Of a stretch of DNA of 27,819 bases, positions 21,223-27,761 are shown piece by piece. A program made the position numbers and the translations under genes. Under the pieces are notes generated by a model. It worked only from the letters and a program-made list of their open reading frames with translations, was not told where the DNA came from and ran no database searches. The stretch comes from a virus, in the IMG/VR virus record IMGVR_UViG_3300003629_000011, positions 1 through 27,819 of that record, one strand, 5' to 3'. Within the stretch, counting starts at the first letter, position 1, and every line of letters begins with the position of its first letter.

Positions 21223-23608
21223 TGTTTTCAACCTCAATGCCGTACTTATCCTCAAGCTTTTCGAGAGTGAACACACTGCCTTCCTCGGGGGTCGCGTGTG
21301 TTAACTCTTCGCCGTCTTCTGTTTCTACGACTGGCACAATCTCTGTGTCGCAGCCGAAGTGCCACGGCGGTACTTGTGGAAGCGGGTCAAATCCACTGTA
21401 TATATAAGCCCCGCTCGCTGCATCAGTCCACTGTTCACTCAGCGACTCCTCAGAGTCGAACCGAGCGATGGCAGGTTCACCGTCACCGCAGCCAACAAGC
21501 TGCTGACAAACTTGTGTCGTGCCCTCTCCACAGGTGTTGATAGGTTGCACTCCCACAACATTCTCGTGGTTCTCAAACTCGATAAGCTTCGTCGTGTTAA
21601 CGGCAGACTGCATCTCCATATGTGCAATCAGTCGTGCCCGTTGACGGAGCTTATCTCGCGTGAACGTGGCCTTGATGCGCTCCACGATGTTCTGCATTTC
21701 TTCTCCAGACTGTGCGCCTCGCGTAACGTGTTCGCTAATACGGTCTCCTAAGTCGTTAACAGCACGCTCCGTAGCTCTGATTACGTTGTTGGAAAACTGA
21801 GTCGTATTGTTTCTGTGTGTTGTGTTGTACGACGCTGTGTAGTCCAACTGTGTGTCGCTCTCAAGAGTCGTGAGCGTGTCTCTGACAACTTCTTCCATCA
21901 CCGAGGGTGATACATCCCGTAAGTCGCTGGAATCCATTGCCGACCGGCTCGCTCGCGTATTGATGGTATCAATCTGCGTCATCGCATTGCGGGGTGCGTT
22001 CCGGTACTGGTCACGTAATCTCTGGACAACATTGTTTACGTAACCCTCGAACACACTGTCTATGGCTGACGTAAGTTGTCGCCGCTGTGGATTCGTTCCG
22101 ACGAACCGTGGGTCAGCAAGCTCTGCGGTCCAGATGTTTTCCTCTTCGTCTTCGGGGGAGTCAGAGTCCGACTGCTCCCCATCCTGCTCTTGCTCGTCGT
22201 TGTTCTGCTGACCCTGATTCTGGTTTCCCGAACCATCTCCAGTCTCGTTCTGTCCACTGGTGTCGTTGCCGCCATCGTTACCTTTACCACGGTAGTCGAT
22301 AACGTTCTGGTTCGGTCCAACCTCTTCGTTCTGCTCGTTCGGTCTTCCCATCTTGAACTTCACTTCGTCAACGTCTTCGTCAGAGAGACCGAACATCTCC
22401 TGAGACTTCTCCTGTACGATTTCGGAGAACTCAGACTCCATCTCACGACGTGCTTCCTTCAGTTGGCGCTGAATGTCGCGCTCCTGAGACTGTGAGACGA
22501 ACTGGTTAATCTGACTCTCGAACGCACCGAGCGTGTACTTCGGCATCGGCATCGCAGTCAAGATGTAGTCAAGGTCGAACTGCAAGTATTCGGCAATGTC
22601 AGCGACCTCACCAGAGATAGTCTTTACGCTCACGTCACCACGGACACCTTGCTTGAGTCCGGGCTGGAAGTTATCCATATCGTGTGCGTTCATAAACCTG
22701 TCAATGTCGTCTCGCTCCCACGGCTGCTCTTCGCTACCGAAGAGGAATAGCCAGAGGGGATATGCCTTGGACGCGATAGCTTCGTCGTTGTCCTGAAGTT
22801 TCTTCTTCAGACCTTCGACACGAGAGCTAACGGACTCGATTCTCGATGTACCGAAAATCTCACCAACGTCAGCGTCACGAGTAAGCGGGACAATCTGCTC
22901 AGAGGTCCAGTACTGCGTGTACTCGTCATTTCGACGCCATCTGTTCGTCGTCACGTCCTGCTGATATGCAGCAGCGAGACCATCAGACGTAGTAGGCACG
23001 TCGTCAACAGTAACGTTCGGGTCGTCGGCAAAGATTTCCCGTGGCCGTTCTGGTGGAAGGAGCATCGCCTGTCGCGGCATTGTGTTCACTTCCACTGTCT
23101 CGGCATTGATAAGCTTGACACCGTACAGAATGTCGTTGTCTTCGCGTGCTGGAACCTTCTCGATGAGTGCAGTCCCACGCACTTCACGCTGTACAGCGGC
23201 CTTCTTAAGCAGCTTCATTACGTCTCTGTCGCTCTTTCCGCTGACGATAGCTGCGTTCGAGAGCCACTGCTCGATGCGCTCGATTTCGTCTTCGGAAAGT
23301 ACTTCGGCTTCAACTCTGTATCCGGGTTCTACGACCTGTCGTGCGAACGACGTAATCGGTTCTCGGATGAGCGGCGTGGTCTCGAATTGACGCCAGTAGC
23401 GGCGCATTCTGTCTTTCGGTGGCTTCGAGCGATTGAAGTCACCCTTCGAGATGTGTGGCCGGTTAGCGAACTGGTCCTGACTCCGAGGAGCAGGCTTTCC
23501 TGATTGGTTCGCAAGCTCTTCGGTGTCAGGCGTGCCACCAGTCTCGGTTGCACGACCACCACCGCCGCCAAGAATCCGACTTCGTAGATTTGCTGTATTA
23601 TTCGCCAC
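21215..23608 (-). CDS. Portal protein fused to MuF-type head morphogenesis domain
   Basis: A 797-aa protein. Residues 55-440 form the portal: 'MRRYWRQFETTPLIREPITS', 'LINAETVEVNTMPRQAMLLP', 'YTQYWTSEQIVPLTRDADVG', 'GTSRIESVSSRVEGLKKKLQ', 'YPLWLFLFGSEEQPWERDDI' and 'MPKYTLGAFESQINQFVSQS'. Residues 445-515 are a disordered Asn/Gln/Glu/Asp linker. Residues 525-765 are a MuF (SPP1 gp7-like) domain with 'RQRARLIAHMEMQSAVNTTK' (about 650) and 'QVPPWHFGCDTEIVPV' (about 746), the conserved His-Cys end. Known families normally have two separate genes here. The start is GTG at 23608, supported by AAGGTGATTAATC. Portal dodecamers are the DNA channel; MuF proteins act in prohead assembly or are carried into the cell. 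Confidence 0.85.
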   Translation of the reverse strand: MANNTANLRSRILGGGGGRATETGGTPDTEELANQSGKPAPRSQDQFANRPHISKGDFNRSKPPKDRMRRYWRQFETTPLIREPITSFARQVVEPGYRVEAEVLSEDEIERIEQWLSNAAIVSGKSDRDVMKLLKKAAVQREVRGTALIEKVPAREDNDILYGVKLINAETVEVNTMPRQAMLLPPERPREIFADDPNVTVDDVPTTSDGLAAAYQQDVTTNRWRRNDEYTQYWTSEQIVPLTRDADVGEIFGTSRIESVSSRVEGLKKKLQDNDEAIASKAYPLWLFLFGSEEQPWERDDIDRFMNAHDMDNFQPGLKQGVRGDVSVKTISGEVADIAEYLQFDLDYILTAMPMPKYTLGAFESQINQFVSQSQERDIQRQLKEARREMESEFSEIVQEKSQEMFGLSDEDVDEVKFKMGRPNEQNEEVGPNQNVIDYRGKGNDGGNDTSGQNETGDGSGNQNQGQQNNDEQEQDGEQSDSDSPEDEEENIWTAELADPRFVGTNPQRRQLTSAIDSVFEGYVNNVVQRLRDQYRNAPRNAMTQIDTINTRASRSAMDSSDLRDVSPSVMEEVVRDTLTTLESDTQLDYTASYNTTHRNNTTQFSNNVIRATERAVNDLGDRISEHVTRGAQSGEEMQNIVERIKATFTRDKLRQRARLIAHMEMQSAVNTTKLIEFENHENVVGVQPINTCGEGTTQVCQQLVGCGDGEPAIARFDSEESLSEQWTDAASGAYIYSGFDPLPQVPPWHFGCDTEIVPVVETEDGEELTHATPEEGSVFTLEKLEDKYGIEVENNG

Positions 23609-23619
23609 GATTAATCACC

Positions 23620-24009
23620 TTACTGTTGTAGGTCCTCGTAGATTCGCACGCCGACGAATCCATCTGTCGGGAACGTCCGTTCCTGCGAGGTGGAATCGTC
23701 AACGACGACAATTTCGAGGTCGTAATTGCCTTCTGCGTCTGTTTCTGCGCTACTCCACTCATATTTGACTTGACCGTCAACTTCATCAACGACGGTCATT
23801 GCTACACCATCAATCTGCTTGGAAGAAAGGTCAGACCCTTCTTCGTTCATATGTAGCTCTGGTGTCTTGCCGGTCAAGTCGTATGGGTCACCGTTGTGAA
23901 GCAGTTGTGCCTCGAATACTGGGAGTGTATCGCCAGCCTTGAGGGTCGTTCCCTGCTCCACGTCAACTGTTGCTTGTGTCATAGTTGTAGTAAATTCTAT
24001 TTGCGCCAT
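23620..24009 (-). CDS. Ig-like BppU_N-type protein
   Basis: A 129-aa protein. The pattern 'LKAGDTLPVFEAQLLHNGDP', 'YDLTGKTPELHMNEEGSDLS', 'VDEVDGQVKYEWSSAETDAE' and 'GNYDLEIVV' then 'TFPTDGFVGVRIYEDL' fits the Ig-like N-terminal domain of BppU/DUF2479 phage proteins (GDT, the DLTG loop, a YxW strand, the Y-x-x-E strand and an FPxxGF-x-x-(I/V) strand). Those are usually baseplate or receptor-binding parts, so finding one alone between terminase and portal is unusual; it could decorate the head. The first ATG (24009) follows the AT-rich promoter-like gap, while a second in-frame ATG (23982) has no better ribosome binding site. Confidence 0.6.
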   Translation of the reverse strand: MAQIEFTTTMTQATVDVEQGTTLKAGDTLPVFEAQLLHNGDPYDLTGKTPELHMNEEGSDLSSKQIDGVAMTVVDEVDGQVKYEWSSAETDAEGNYDLEIVVVDDSTSQERTFPTDGFVGVRIYEDLQQ

Positions 24010-24010
24010 T

Positions 24011-24041
24011 GTTATAATCTATTATAACATCTCTAATATTT
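24011..24041 (-). promoter_or_regulatory. AT-rich gap with perfect palindrome, possible promoter-operator
   Basis: GTTATAAT-CT-ATTATAAC (24011-24028) is a perfect 8-bp dyad starting 2 nt from the ATG at 24009. Upstream, AATATT (centre about 24037) is about 28 nt from that ATG, in the box-A range. The dyad would then lie between the TATA box and the transcription start, where a bound dimer could block initiation. Confidence 0.35.
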
Positions 24042-25382
24042 TCAACGGACACTGCCAAGATTAAAAGGCTTCATACTCTCCTTGTCCGACAGAGCCGTGT
24101 TCTTCTTATTTTTTGCCCACACAGCGAGTGCGAGCGAGTCACAGAAGTCGTCGTGACCGCCAGACGGGTGTGCAATCTTTAGCTTGCCTGTACTCGTGTA
24201 ATCGTACTCCAGCGCCGTAAGCTGCTGCTTCATCGTGTTCGAGTCACGGCCAGCGTTTGGCTCGAAGCGGAACGTCAGCGCACGGTTCTGGAAGTTGTTC
24301 TTCAGGTTGGAATAGATGGACTGCTTTTTGTCGTTCGTGAACTTGACACCTTCCACTTTTTGACCGAGGTCTTCCTGTACTTGGTCAACCACACCAGCAC
24401 CGAGACCAGTCTGGTCGATAAGGATTTTGTCGTACTGGTTGTACTTGTCAAGTTCTCGAATACGTCCCATCGCGTCCGTAAGCTGCTTGCTCTTTGTGTG
24501 TTCAATGTCGAAGATGTTTCCGTTTCCGTCAACAGAGATGTACACAGATTCGTCTTCACCAGTGTGAGCAAGGTCTACGCCGAGGTATGCGTCGTTGGTC
24601 TCCCGAGTAACTGGGTGTCCAACGGCGACTTCCTCGTGCGTCACTTCTTCCTCCGTGAAGTACGCATCCGCGTTCTCATCGAACTCTCCACGAATCTCGC
24701 GCTTGAACTGCATTGGCGTGAGGTTGTTCCGCTGTCGCTCTATGAATTTCTCTGGTACACGCGGATTCTTCCACGTCGGAACTTGTTGAACGAAGTAGTC
24801 GTTCTCGTCCCGTTCGGCTTCATCGAAGCGCTTGTAGAAGAAGCCACGCTTGCCGCGTGGTGTGGAAATCATCACGAACTGGTTCTCACCAACAGCGAGG
24901 AACGGCATCAGGACTTCTTGGAAAATCTCCTCGGGAACGTAAGCTGCCTCGTCTACGATAAGGAGGTCAGCCCCGTATCCACGAATATTAGAGCCATCAC
25001 GACCAAGAGGTAAACACACAATGCGCGAACCGTTAGAGAAGTTAATCTCCGTTCGCGTCTCTCGCTGGATTCCCCATTCGTCGCTTTCAGCCTTACTGCC
25101 TCGCATCTCCGACTTGATTTGTCGGAACAGTTCCATCGACTGGCGCTGTGTCTTCGCTGTCAGCAGCACTTCTGCTTCAGCGTGCGTGATAGCGTACCAG
25201 AGCGCTTTCCACGAAGCAGAGCGTGACTTACCAACACGACGGCCAGCTACGAAAAGCTTTCGATTATTGGCGGAGTCCAAAAATTCCTTCTGGTAGTCGA
25301 ACGGCTCGACACCGATAAATTCCTCTACGAAGTACGAGGGTTCAGTGACAAGCCGCTTCAGGTCGAGGTCTTCACCAATCAT
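24042..25382 (-). CDS. terL: Terminase large subunit (ATPase-nuclease)
   Basis: A 446-aa protein. Walker A is AGRRVGKS (46-53), Walker B LLIVDE (140-145), and the coupling motif MISTP is at 171-175. In the C-terminal RNase H-like nuclease, the acidic residues are D270 ('YLGVDLAHTG'), D323 ('ILIDQTGLGAG') and D411/D412/D415 ('HDDFCDSLALAVW'). Both domains are complete and of normal length. It packages DNA into the prohead through the portal, with the small terminase choosing the site. The start overlaps the previous stop (ATGA), so translation is coupled. No intein or frameshift is seen. Confidence 0.93.
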   Translation of the reverse strand: MIGEDLDLKRLVTEPSYFVEEFIGVEPFDYQKEFLDSANNRKLFVAGRRVGKSRSASWKALWYAITHAEAEVLLTAKTQRQSMELFRQIKSEMRGSKAESDEWGIQRETRTEINFSNGSRIVCLPLGRDGSNIRGYGADLLIVDEAAYVPEEIFQEVLMPFLAVGENQFVMISTPRGKRGFFYKRFDEAERDENDYFVQQVPTWKNPRVPEKFIERQRNNLTPMQFKREIRGEFDENADAYFTEEEVTHEEVAVGHPVTRETNDAYLGVDLAHTGEDESVYISVDGNGNIFDIEHTKSKQLTDAMGRIRELDKYNQYDKILIDQTGLGAGVVDQVQEDLGQKVEGVKFTNDKKQSIYSNLKNNFQNRALTFRFEPNAGRDSNTMKQQLTALEYDYTSTGKLKIAHPSGGHDDFCDSLALAVWAKNKKNTALSDKESMKPFNLGSVR

Positions 25383-25780
25383 TGTTCGAATGGAACCTCC
25401 GAAATCTTTTCTTCGAGTCTCTCACTTGCAGAGAGCATATATGCGAATCCCGGCTCGACAAGCAAGACCCAGTGAATGTGCCCATTGTCGAGGACTGTGT
25501 GTTCCTCGATGAACCTCTCGGGTAGACCGAGTACGTTACCGGGCACACCCGGCTCGGCATCAAGCTCGAAGTACGGTGATTCTGTCATTCCAACACGCGC
25601 CCACGGCGGAGCGTCTGTCTGTTGGTAAATTGACGAGTCGATGTAATCGTAGAGCGTTTGCTCGATTACTGGCCCATCGTCGTAGGCCTGCACTTCCATT
25701 CGAGCGCCGTAGTAGCCAGCACTGAACGGTTCGATTGGCGTGTCGGCAAACTCGCTCGCATTCGACCAGCCTTCACTCAT
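25379..25780 (-). CDS. Unknown protein between the terminase subunits
   Basis: A 133-aa protein: 'GWSNASEFADTPIEPFSAGY', 'VIEQTLYDYIDSSIYQQTDA', 'SPYFELDAEPGVPGNVLGLP' and 'HIHWVLLVEPGFAYMLSASE'. It has a Trp/Tyr-rich mixed fold with no recognisable family. It overlaps both neighbours by ATGA and has a good ribosome binding site (AAGGTGATGACGA-ATG) supplied by the acidic C-terminus of the upstream gene. The tight coupling to both terminase genes suggests a packaging accessory role, which is inference from position only. Confidence 0.6.
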   Translation of the reverse strand: MSEGWSNASEFADTPIEPFSAGYYGARMEVQAYDDGPVIEQTLYDYIDSSIYQQTDAPPWARVGMTESPYFELDAEPGVPGNVLGLPERFIEEHTVLDNGHIHWVLLVEPGFAYMLSASERLEEKISEVPFEQ

Positions 25781-26478
25781 TCGTCATCACCTTCAGCCTC
25801 TTTTCGGAGTGCGGCGAGTTGTTCTGCAATCGACTCGCCACTCTGTGCCTTCTGACTCTCGGGGTCATCGAGCAGGCCAAGTTCCTTCATCTTTCGCGTC
25901 ATCGTTCTGTCGAGGCGGTCGTAGGCGACGTTGATAGGGTTCTCCTCGTCTTCCGTGACGAGTTCCCCGTCTCGCATCACTGGGTCACCCTCGTCGTCGC
26001 GTACAATGTTTTCCTGAATGAGACCTTCCTCGGCAGTGTAGTCGTTAGCTCCGCGCTTCTTGTGCATATCAATCGCAATTTCGCGGAGCATCTGGAACTT
26101 CTGGAAGTTGTCTGCATTAAAGGGTGCATCGTTCAACATCGAGCGTACAAGCTCGTCAACCCACGCCTTCTCAATCTCTCCGAGGTTCTCGTAGTAGTTC
26201 GAGCGCTCGGTGTAGAGATTGTGCTTGGCAGCGTTGACGTTGTTCTTCGGTGCGCCACTCTTGCCACCGTGATAGGCACACCGACCAGCGCCAACGTGGT
26301 CAGTCTTGTATCCTGCTCGGTTGTTACAGTATCCTTTAAAGTACTGATTCTCCTTCTCGTCTTCATCTTCCCACCCCCACCGTCGTGCGTTACAGTCAAA
26401 GTCGGGGTCCTTCTTCGGAACATCATCCATTGGTTCCCCAATGAGTTCCTCTTCGTCGGGTGTGTCTTGCTCAGTCAT
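25777..26478 (-). CDS. terS: Terminase small subunit-like, zinc-finger type
   Basis: A 233-aa protein beginning MTEQDTPDEEELIGEP. The ATG at 26478 is chosen over an in-frame GTG at 26487 because the GTG is part of the GGTGATTACT ribosome binding site. Cys/His residues C29, C51, H61, C67 and H70 ('HVGAGRCAYHGG') form a zinc-binding-like cluster, followed by 'KSGAPKNNVNAAKHNLYTER' as in many terminase small subunits (HGG...APxGNxNAxKHGxY). The rest is helical ('WVDELVRSMLNDAPFNADNF'). It would recognise packaging DNA and load the large subunit. The call rests on this motif and on position. Confidence 0.68.
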   Translation of the reverse strand: MTEQDTPDEEELIGEPMDDVPKKDPDFDCNARRWGWEDEDEKENQYFKGYCNNRAGYKTDHVGAGRCAYHGGKSGAPKNNVNAAKHNLYTERSNYYENLGEIEKAWVDELVRSMLNDAPFNADNFQKFQMLREIAIDMHKKRGANDYTAEEGLIQENIVRDDEGDPVMRDGELVTEDEENPINVAYDRLDRTMTRKMKELGLLDDPESQKAQSGESIAEQLAALRKEAEGDDE

Positions 26479-26518
26479 AGTAATCACCGTGTGGGAGTCG
26501 GGCGCAGTTGGTCCTCAT
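26471..26518 (-). CDS. 15-codon leader peptide overlapping the terS start
   Basis: ATG at 26518 lies in the shared promoter element and reads MRTNCARLPHGDYYD before a TGA at 26471-26473. The stop overlaps the terminase ATG as ATGACTGA. A transcript starting at this ATG would translate the leader without a leader sequence and end within the next gene's start region. The same ATG in the other copy of the element starts the protease gene, which suggests that it is used. A short open frame alone is weak evidence. Confidence 0.4.
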   Translation of the reverse strand: MRTNCARLPHGDYYD

Positions 26519-26548
26519 AATGCTTGTAATTAGTGTTCGCCTTTAAAA
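26514..26548 (-). promoter_or_regulatory. Promoter of the packaging block (shared 20-nt element, copy B)
   Basis: TTTTAA (26543-26548) is followed by 9 nt and CTAATTACAAGCATTATGAG (26514-26533). The spacing and the 20 nt are identical to the copy ahead of the protease gene. It drives the terminase to portal genes and starts the 15-codon leader frame. The remainder of the gap (26549-26594) is AT-rich with no other clear element. Confidence 0.65.
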
Positions 26549-26594
26549 GAGAATATGGGTCTCTATGGGGGTAAAGTGTGTTCACGGTCATATA

Positions 26595-27221
26595 TCAATA
26601 AAAGTCTGTTCTGTCTCTAATCGCTTGTCGGATTTGTTGGTGGTCCTGTGAACCCATATCAAATGCCTCAAGTAAATCGCGGAACTCGTCGCGTAGAATA
26701 ATACGGTTCTCGTAGACGGTTGTATTCTCGTCGGAGACGAGAGACGCACACGCGACTAATACCTGTTCACTCTTGTACGAACCAAAACTATTAAAATCTA
26801 TCTCTTCTGTCATCAACAACAGCTTTTCGCGTTCGTCGGGGGCCAGCGAAAGATGGTCGGCAATCAGTTTCGCATCGTTCATCTTGCCTGCTTGCCAGTT
26901 CCGTTTACCGCGATTCTTGTCCTGCACGCCGTCATTCAGTTGATTGAGCCATTCCCACTTGTCCATCCATTCACCCTGCCGGAATACTCGTTCCCTGTTC
27001 GAAGCATCGCGTGGGTCAAAGCCTGTCACAGTTTCAGAGCGTCCGTCATTTTCCTGTGGACTTGTACTATCAATAAAGCGTTCTTGGTCTCCATTCCCGC
27101 CACCAGTTTGCTGAGGACGAAGTGATTTTTCGTCCAGTTCGCGTACAGCGTGTTCGTTATCTGCTCGCTCGTCAGCAGTCATCGAAGAGAAGGCGGCAGA
27201 AGATTCGTCATCGGTAGACAT
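26595..27221 (-). CDS. Unknown acidic helical protein, first gene of the module
   Basis: A 208-aa protein starting MSTDDESSAAFSSM. I place the start at the ATG at 27221 because a TATA box at 27244-27251 lies about 26 nt upstream, the distance of a leaderless transcript; an earlier in-frame GTG (27236) is upstream of the probable start site. Residues 1-85 are acidic and disordered. Residues 90-208 are helical: 'NWQAGKMNDAKLIADHLSLA', 'EREKLLLMTEEIDFNSFGSY', 'KSEQVLVACASLVSDENTTV' and 'LRDEFRDLLEAFDMGSQDHQ'. The helix order has a faint likeness to cyclin-type folds such as archaeal TFB, but no motif supports a firm assignment. It lies outside the next unit, since a new promoter follows. Confidence 0.6.
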   Translation of the reverse strand: MSTDDESSAAFSSMTADERADNEHAVRELDEKSLRPQQTGGGNGDQERFIDSTSPQENDGRSETVTGFDPRDASNRERVFRQGEWMDKWEWLNQLNDGVQDKNRGKRNWQAGKMNDAKLIADHLSLAPDEREKLLLMTEEIDFNSFGSYKSEQVLVACASLVSDENTTVYENRIILRDEFRDLLEAFDMGSQDHQQIRQAIRDRTDFY

Positions 27222-27243
27222 ATATATGGTTTGCACCTACTGG

Positions 27244-27251
27244 TATAAAAA
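27244..27251 (-). promoter_or_regulatory. TATA box of the first gene
   Basis: TTTTTATA on the minus strand is centred about 26 nt upstream of the ATG at 27221. It is consistent with leaderless initiation. AGGTG lies about 12 nt before the ATG but is probably outside or at the edge of the transcript. Confidence 0.5.
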
Positions 27252-27324
27252 GGTTACGATTGTTGTCGAAGTAGTAACTGGTCGCCTCACGCGCACGCAC
27301 GCGCTCGCGCATTTAATATTGATA

Positions 27325-27367
27325 TAGTATATACTAATACACTATAGTAAGGGTGTACCCTATAGGG
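27325..27367. promoter_or_regulatory. Cluster of short perfect palindromes
   Basis: Three palindromes lie within 43 bp: TAGTATATACTA (27325-27336), ACTATAGT (27341-27348) and CCCTATAGGG (27358-27367). Their centres are about 14 and 18 bp apart. They could bind dimeric regulators; there is no direct evidence of use. Confidence 0.35.
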
Positions 27368-27590
27368 GGTGAACACACGACTGCCTTAGTTTTCAAAAGG
27401 TAGTTCAAGTAGTACTGAATGCTTAGTGTTGATTGGGAGAGTGTGGTTGTGGTTTGGGTGAGTGGGGAGGTGGCCGTGGTTGGGTGAGGTGGATAGGCTT
27501 GGGGGTGGGTAATGTTAGGTTTTTGAAGGGAAGGGGTAATTCGGTTGCATATTTGAGATATTTTCAATCGCGGGTTGCCCCCCTTAAATT

Positions 27591-27736
27591 CGCAAAGAAA
27601 TCTTTGCGTTATAAAAAAATTGGTTGGTGGTTCGCAAAGCGATTTTGGTGAATCACAAAACAATTTTTTGCGAATCACAAAAATCGTTTTGCTCACTGCT
27701 AAAATCGCTTTGCTCACAGCAATATATTGTTTGCAT
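27591..27736. repeat. Ladder of 21-22-bp AT-rich dyad repeats
   Basis: Four head-to-tail units of 21-22 bp begin at 27651, 27673, 27695 and 27716, each of the form A(A/C)xxC...AAAA...TTTTGC. Examples are AATCACAAAAATCGTTTTGC and ACTGCTAAAATCGCTTTGCT. GCAAAGCGATTTT (27634-27646) is the exact reverse complement of AAAATCGCTTTGC (27701-27713). CGCAAAG-AAAT-CTTTGCG (27591-27608) is a further perfect dyad. Confidence 0.65.
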
Positions 27737-27761
27737 ATAACCAAATATAGCGCACGTATTA

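Noticed and set aside
24244-24300. Intein or split site in the large terminase
   Set aside because: ATPase and nuclease motifs are all present in order within a normal-length protein, with no inserted block.
27380-27404. Hairpin ACTGCCTT/AAGGTAGT as a terminator
   Set aside because: It has a mismatch in the minus-strand RNA, a 9-nt loop and no U run, so support is too weak.
27433-27651. A 72-codon plus-strand frame rich in Gly and Trp
   Set aside because: The composition simply reads out the G-rich tract; no start signal and no support.
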